NCBI GenBank assembly: GCA_028565635.1
Contig: JAOXYB010049780.1
Span: forward strand, 1 to 11,848
Source of the DNA: Phoronis ovalis
Lineage: Eukaryota; Phoronida; Phoronidae
DNA length: 11,848 nt
Direction: 5' to 3'
Below the pieces are notes generated by a model. It made no database searches. It saw nothing but the letters and a program-made list of their open reading frames with translations, and was not told the DNA's origin. Shown here piece by piece: positions 8,481 to 11,848 of this stretch. Position 1 is the stretch's first letter. Each line of letters starts with the position of its first letter. A program made the translations under genes and the position numbers.

Positions 8481-9573
8481 TTTTTGCCTGATATAAATGA
8501 CCACTAAAATCCAATTATTATGGCTTATGAACTGAGTTGAGAAATTAATTAAAGACGTCTTAAAGTTTTTCCTGCTTGATATCATTATAATTTTAGCTAC
8601 TAGGCTATTTGCCCCGGCTATATCCTTCTTTTAGCGCATCCTGATATACATGTATGTCATATATTGCTGATATATAAGTTGTTGCACACAGTCATACCAT
8701 TCACATTGTTGCTAAAGTAAGATGGCTAGATTTGACATTTCTCTATGTGCAATCACATCAAGTTTCTCGGAGGGTTCTGTCGATGTCTCTTATGTATAAC
8801 ACATTTTTATTTCATCAAATTTAATACTAGAAGCATAAAAACTTGAGGAGACAACGATGAACAATTTGATATAAAATTCTAAACAATATGATATTGAGCA
8901 AATTGCATCCTATAACATGTATAACATGATTTATGCTTCATAAGGATTAAGCCATGATTATCTGGCCTATATATATATTTAACTATTTTTGTATGCATGT
9001 TACATAACAAGTGGTCTGCATGTCAACATGAATACAGCACTAAAGCATCACATTTGGACAAAAAATTTAAATATTGAGTGTAAAAAATCTTTTGAAGAAT
9101 AAAAGGCAACAATTGACAAATGAACAACTAAGAACTTAAATAATAATTAATTGTCAAATTGCACTATCAAACTAATATCTGATTCAGTACATTTCGTCAT
9201 TTTTGAAACTGAAGACATAAAAAATATAAAATCTTAATAAGATTATTTCAGCGGATTTGCCATTTTGATTAATTCCATCGTAATATTATTATGTACATGA
9301 TTGAAAAGTTTAACAATATGCTGGCACTTTAAAAAGGTGTACCTCACATAACGCTTGGCAGATTTTCATAGATAGCAAAGTATAAAATTTAATACAAGAA
9401 GCTATATATATATCTCTATATAAGTCTGTGGCAAGTTTGTCTATAGCTATAGTGTGTCTCGGGTATGTGAAGACACAGGTGCTATTAAGTGACGTTATGT
9501 ACAGAGATACCCGAGACACTGCTACTGATATTTCATAAAAATTTTAAGTCATCATGAAACACTTCATCAGTGT
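8481..9573. other. Intergenic region / 3' flank of SAXO4-like gene
   Basis: AT-rich with no supported gene. On the minus strand it would hold the 3' UTR of the SAXO4-like gene: ATTAAA (minus) at 9388-9393, about 180 bases past the stop, and AATAAA (minus) at 8806-8811 are candidate poly(A) signals. The minus-strand open frame at 9310-9519 has no recognisable protein character. Confidence 0.6.
9454..9519. repeat. Perfect 13-base hairpin in SAXO4-like 3' flank
   Basis: GTGTCTCGGGTAT at 9454-9466 and its exact complement ATACCCGAGACAC at 9507-9519 enclose a 40-base loop. It is GC-richer than its surroundings and lies 55 bases past the SAXO4-like stop on the minus strand, so it would be in that 3' UTR. 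Its function is unknown. Confidence 0.75.
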
Positions 9574-9673
9574 TCATGCCCATATTTCCTTTTGTACAGT
9601 CGGTTGCGTAAACTGTTGTTTCTTATTATCGTAGGTGTGGTCATCATAAAACTGATCACGAGCTTTTATACTC
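9574..9673 (-). CDS. SAXO4: SAXO4-like terminal coding exon
   Basis: After minus-strand acceptor TTTGTAG, one base completes an Arg codon, then 32 codons and TGA. It encodes SIKARDQFYDDHTYDNKK and a Gln-rich end (IWA at the C-terminus). The RDxFYxD pattern matches the end of mammalian SAXO4 (SADPFYQ). Confidence 0.82.
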
Positions 9674-11648
9674 CTACAAATATATAATAATAATTTACTG
9701 TATGCTGTCATTTTACTACTGAAGAAGAACTGTTAGAAGCTTTTTATACAAATGTCAAATTAAATATAAAATTAAATATACATATAGATAGTTGACCTCC
9801 ATTACCCTGATCACGTGCAAACATTGTGCATTTATACGTATCTGTACATACTGTACATTGAAATACCGAGATTGTACAGAAGTTTTTGCAAATTATCAGA
9901 AATAATTCTAATAGTGTAGAATTACTTGCATGATGACTTGGCGCACTAGTTTGTGTATAGATGAACTCAGTACAGTCCCAGTAACAGGTGAGACTATATT
10001 ATACTGTATGTGCATTCACTTTGAATTCTTCAATATATGAACCTGCACCTGCATGGATAAATATCAGATACTGGTGCATTATAACAGAAACGAAACTAAT
10101 ATTATTTGTATATTTACCTTGCAACATATGGTGCTAGTCGTCTCAAGGTAGCAGTACTGTCTATATCAGGTCCATAAGAATGTACTGCAGTGCTTTTAGT
10201 AAATCCGTCACTTTTTTGTATCTGAAGACCACCTGATAAAAATCCTTCTCTGTCTTTACCTTGAGGTGTGCTATCCTTAAACCTAAAAAAATTAATATAA
10301 ATCAATAGTTACTGAAGAGGACACTGAAAGAACAAGTAGTCATGCAATATTTATATAGAGCAATCAAACAAATTGACACAGATAGTACAACATTATTGAA
10401 ACTCAATAAACAAAAAGAAAAGTAAAATAAACAAAAAGAAAAATGTACTTGATTGATGATGGACAAAATGTTATATTATTTCAAGTGCACATCTGTCCAC
10501 GCATAGATACGATAGATACAATACAATTTCCTTTTGGGTCTGTTCTCGACAATTAAAATTACAGGGAAACCTTTAAATGTTCACCCCACTTCGCTTTATT
10601 ATATATTTTTATCCACCCTCATTATGCTAATGGAACAGCTCTCAAAATATTTGACTCTAATTAAGCTAATAATTATGCAGATTTGTCAGCATCAGAAAAG
10701 ATTAAAAGAACTCACATGTACTATTCATAAATTAATTATTACCTTGTCATATAATGAGTTGTGAATCTTGAGGGATTATCTGGTTTCCATACAAATCTAT
10801 CATTATTTTCACTGTAACCACTTAGCTCCTTCCAGCCAACATCTGTACGATTAAGTCTGTCAGCTTGTGATAACTCTGGTCTCTGCAAGCCTTGGAAGGT
10901 TTTCTTAGCAATGCTATATAATAGAACAGAATGAAGAAAGTTGAAAAATAAACAAGGATCATCTACACTCAGACATGCTTAATTAAGGTGGCCAGTCCTG
11001 TTCAGGTAACTTAATTATTCACACTTTATACTTTGATGATACTTTGGGTAGTTAATTGAGAAGATAAAGTACTAAAGGCATACATTTTTGCAAAGTTACT
11101 TATATAAGGATTATGCAAAATTACTTAACTTGTCTTTCACATGGTTTTGTAATCATATTAATATTGGCAAAGTTTCAGCTTTTTAACTGCAATGTTGCAG
11201 TTATTAAATTTGAAATTTGTCTTTTCAAAAAAGGGAGATTTTACCCAAAATGGTCCCCTTCTTGATTATATATTCTTGATTATATCATGTGTCAGATAGC
11301 AGGGAGCCTTTTTATCGTCAGTGATGTTTAATGAAATAAATACATTTTTACGATGTACATATATATATACTGCAGGCATATGCCCAAGCAAGTTCATCAT
11401 GTGTCTGTTTGACAGCTATATTACAGAGTAACTTACAAATTTTATGAATCTCATTTTTTTTAAAATAGCATTTCTCAAACAATTATTATATCATATACTT
11501 ATTTATGATATGTTTAAAAGATACATCTATGTTCTTGTACTTGCCTCGAGTGATTGTTGGGATTTTGAGTATTTAGATATTCAGCCGGATCTTTCTTTTT
11601 GATATTTTCTAATCTGGCTGTTGGGATATTTTTCGATTTGTCATATGC
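9574..11648 (-). CDS. SAXO4: SAXO4 / PPP1R32-like axonemal protein (C-terminal exons 11648-11545, 10913-10743, 10282-10118, 9673-9574)
   Basis: Four minus-strand exons join in frame (junctions all phase 2) into about 179 residues ending at TGA 9576-9574. The visible protein resembles the C-terminal half of PPP1R32/SAXO4 (IIIG9), a cilium- and sperm-axoneme-associated microtubule protein with PP1-binding character in mammals. Shared pattern (human from memory): F-Q-L-R spacing, VG.KE.SGY/F, RF/YLTTY, K..D.EGF/W..GG.Q, LR.L.P.V.R and DxFY near the end. The repeated VGWKELSGYSENN and GGLQIQKSDGFTKS segments fit the family's recurring short motif. No transmembrane segment or signal peptide is visible, and no RVxF motif is evident in this part. 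The upstream exons are beyond 11848. It converges with DAGL. Confidence 0.82.
9674..10117 (-). other. SAXO4-like intron, 444 bases
   Basis: Phase-2 GT-AG intron on the minus strand (GTAAAT to TTTGTAG). It is AT-rich; nothing else is recognised in it. Confidence 0.8.
10118..10282 (-). CDS. SAXO4: SAXO4-like exon with GGLQ and LRRLAPYVA
   Basis: 165-base minus exon between acceptor TTTTTAG and donor GTAAAT. One base completes an Arg codon, then 54 codons and AG of the next Arg codon. It encodes FKDSTPQGKDREGFLSGGLQ, a GFTKS segment, then STATLRRLAPYVA. The order of D.EG, GG.Q, G(F/Y) and LR.L.P.V.R is as in vertebrate SAXO4. Confidence 0.84.
10283..10742 (-). other. SAXO4-like intron, 460 bases
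   Basis: Phase-2 GT-AG intron on the minus strand (GTAATA to TTTTTAG). It holds a 17-base direct repeat (AATAAACAAAAAGAAAA at 10405-10421 and 10426-10442). The plus-strand open frame at 10534-10764 crosses into the next exon on the opposite strand and is spurious. Confidence 0.8.
10743..10913 (-). CDS. SAXO4: SAXO4-like exon with VGWKELSGYSENN
   Basis: 171-base minus exon after acceptor TATATAG, donor GTAATA. One base completes a Ser codon, then 56 codons and AG. It encodes IAKKTFQGLQRPELSQADRL, then TDVGWKELSGYSENNDRFVW and RFTTHYMT. The VG-KE-SG(Y/F)-NN motif recurs within the SAXO4 family and supports the assignment. Confidence 0.86.
10914..11544 (-). other. SAXO4-like GC-AG intron, 631 bases
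   Basis: The minus-strand donor is GAG|GCAAGT (GC at 11544-11543) and the acceptor is TATATAG. Only the GC donor joins the flanking exons in frame. It contains a 13-base near-tandem repeat (TTCTTGATTATAT at 11259-11271 and 11273-11285). Nothing else is recognised. Confidence 0.78.
11545..11648 (-). CDS. SAXO4: SAXO4-like exon, first visible
   Basis: 104-base minus exon after acceptor ATTTTAG. It begins at a codon boundary and encodes 34 residues (AYDKSKNIPTARLENIKKKD, then PAEYLNTQNPNNHS) plus AG of a split Ser codon. The sequence is polar and weakly conserved, comparable in position to the linker before the FQ-LxR block of human SAXO4. Assignment rests on splice fit and open frame more than on homology. 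Confidence 0.72.
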
Positions 11649-11848
11649 CTAAAATAAAAAATAACAAAGTACAAATTCCCATCTGAAAACAGTTTCTAAT
11701 ATCAGACAGTTTCTCCAATTGTTTGAAAACTTAGTAAACTCATTTAGTACTATATTTCTCAATCTGGTACATAAATTCATAATTTTTCTATGCATAATAG
11801 TTTACAGTAAATTATTATTATTATAATTATAGATTCAACCATATCAAC
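11649..11848 (-). other. Partial SAXO4-like intron at window edge
   Basis: AT-rich sequence upstream of the acceptor at 11650-11649. No further exon is visible before the window ends. Confidence 0.7.

Noticed and set aside
9310-9519. Minus-strand 69-residue frame near the SAXO4-like 3' end
   Set aside because: It lies beyond the SAXO4-like stop codon, is unlike any known family, and overlaps the hairpin.
1-11848. Novel multi-gene defence, biosynthetic or selfish system
   Set aside because: Only two ordinary spliced animal genes plus non-autonomous repeats are visible; no effector, recombinase or toxin-like frame is supported.

Overview
The window is animal (metazoan) nuclear DNA. Coding exons are 100-206 bases, apart from one 1.1-kb last exon. 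They are separated by AT-rich introns of about 0.4-1.4 kb with pyrimidine-tract acceptors, and the two spliced genes have clear vertebrate counterparts. There are no bacterial-style operons. The AT-richness, short introns and foldback or MITE-like repeats suggest an invertebrate, probably aquatic, but I cannot name the phylum from the sequence.

Left half, + strand (183-6339): the last five coding exons of a diacylglycerol lipase of the DAGL-alpha type, which makes 2-arachidonoylglycerol. The upstream exons (N-terminus, four membrane helices, start of the lipase fold) lie outside the window. All visible junctions keep frame (phases 2, 0, 2, 0) and give 586 residues. The Ser-Asp-His triad is split over three exons: Ser in GHSLGAG at 225-227, Asp at 1025-1027, His at 4150-4152. 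The last exon (5203-6339) encodes a long alpha-type regulatory tail that keeps an ESLSD patch like the one around a reported CaMKII site in mammals. I see no Homer-binding PPxxF motif in it.

Middle (6340-9573): the AT-rich 3' flanks of two convergent genes. The DAGL side holds candidate poly(A) signals near 6404 and 8447, an AU-rich-element cluster near 7880-7990, and a long diverged inverted repeat (about 6715-7495).

Right part, - strand (11648 down to 9574): the last four coding exons of a homologue of SAXO4 (PPP1R32/IIIG9), an axonemal/ciliary microtubule-associated protein. About 179 residues are visible. One intron uses a GC-AG donor, which is needed to keep the frame. DAGLA and PPP1R32 both map to human 11q12.2, so the pairing looks like conserved linkage.

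Repeats: a 643-bp TIR element with flanking TA in DAGL intron 1112-2474; a roughly 700-bp near-complete foldback element in DAGL intron 2681-4052; the inverted repeat in the DAGL 3' flank; and a small perfect hairpin in the SAXO4 3' flank. I found no RNA genes, CRISPR arrays or prokaryotic-type defence systems. The most interesting points are the linkage, the conserved tail phosphosite and the three large foldback repeats. Comparisons with human proteins and gene positions are from memory, not from a search.
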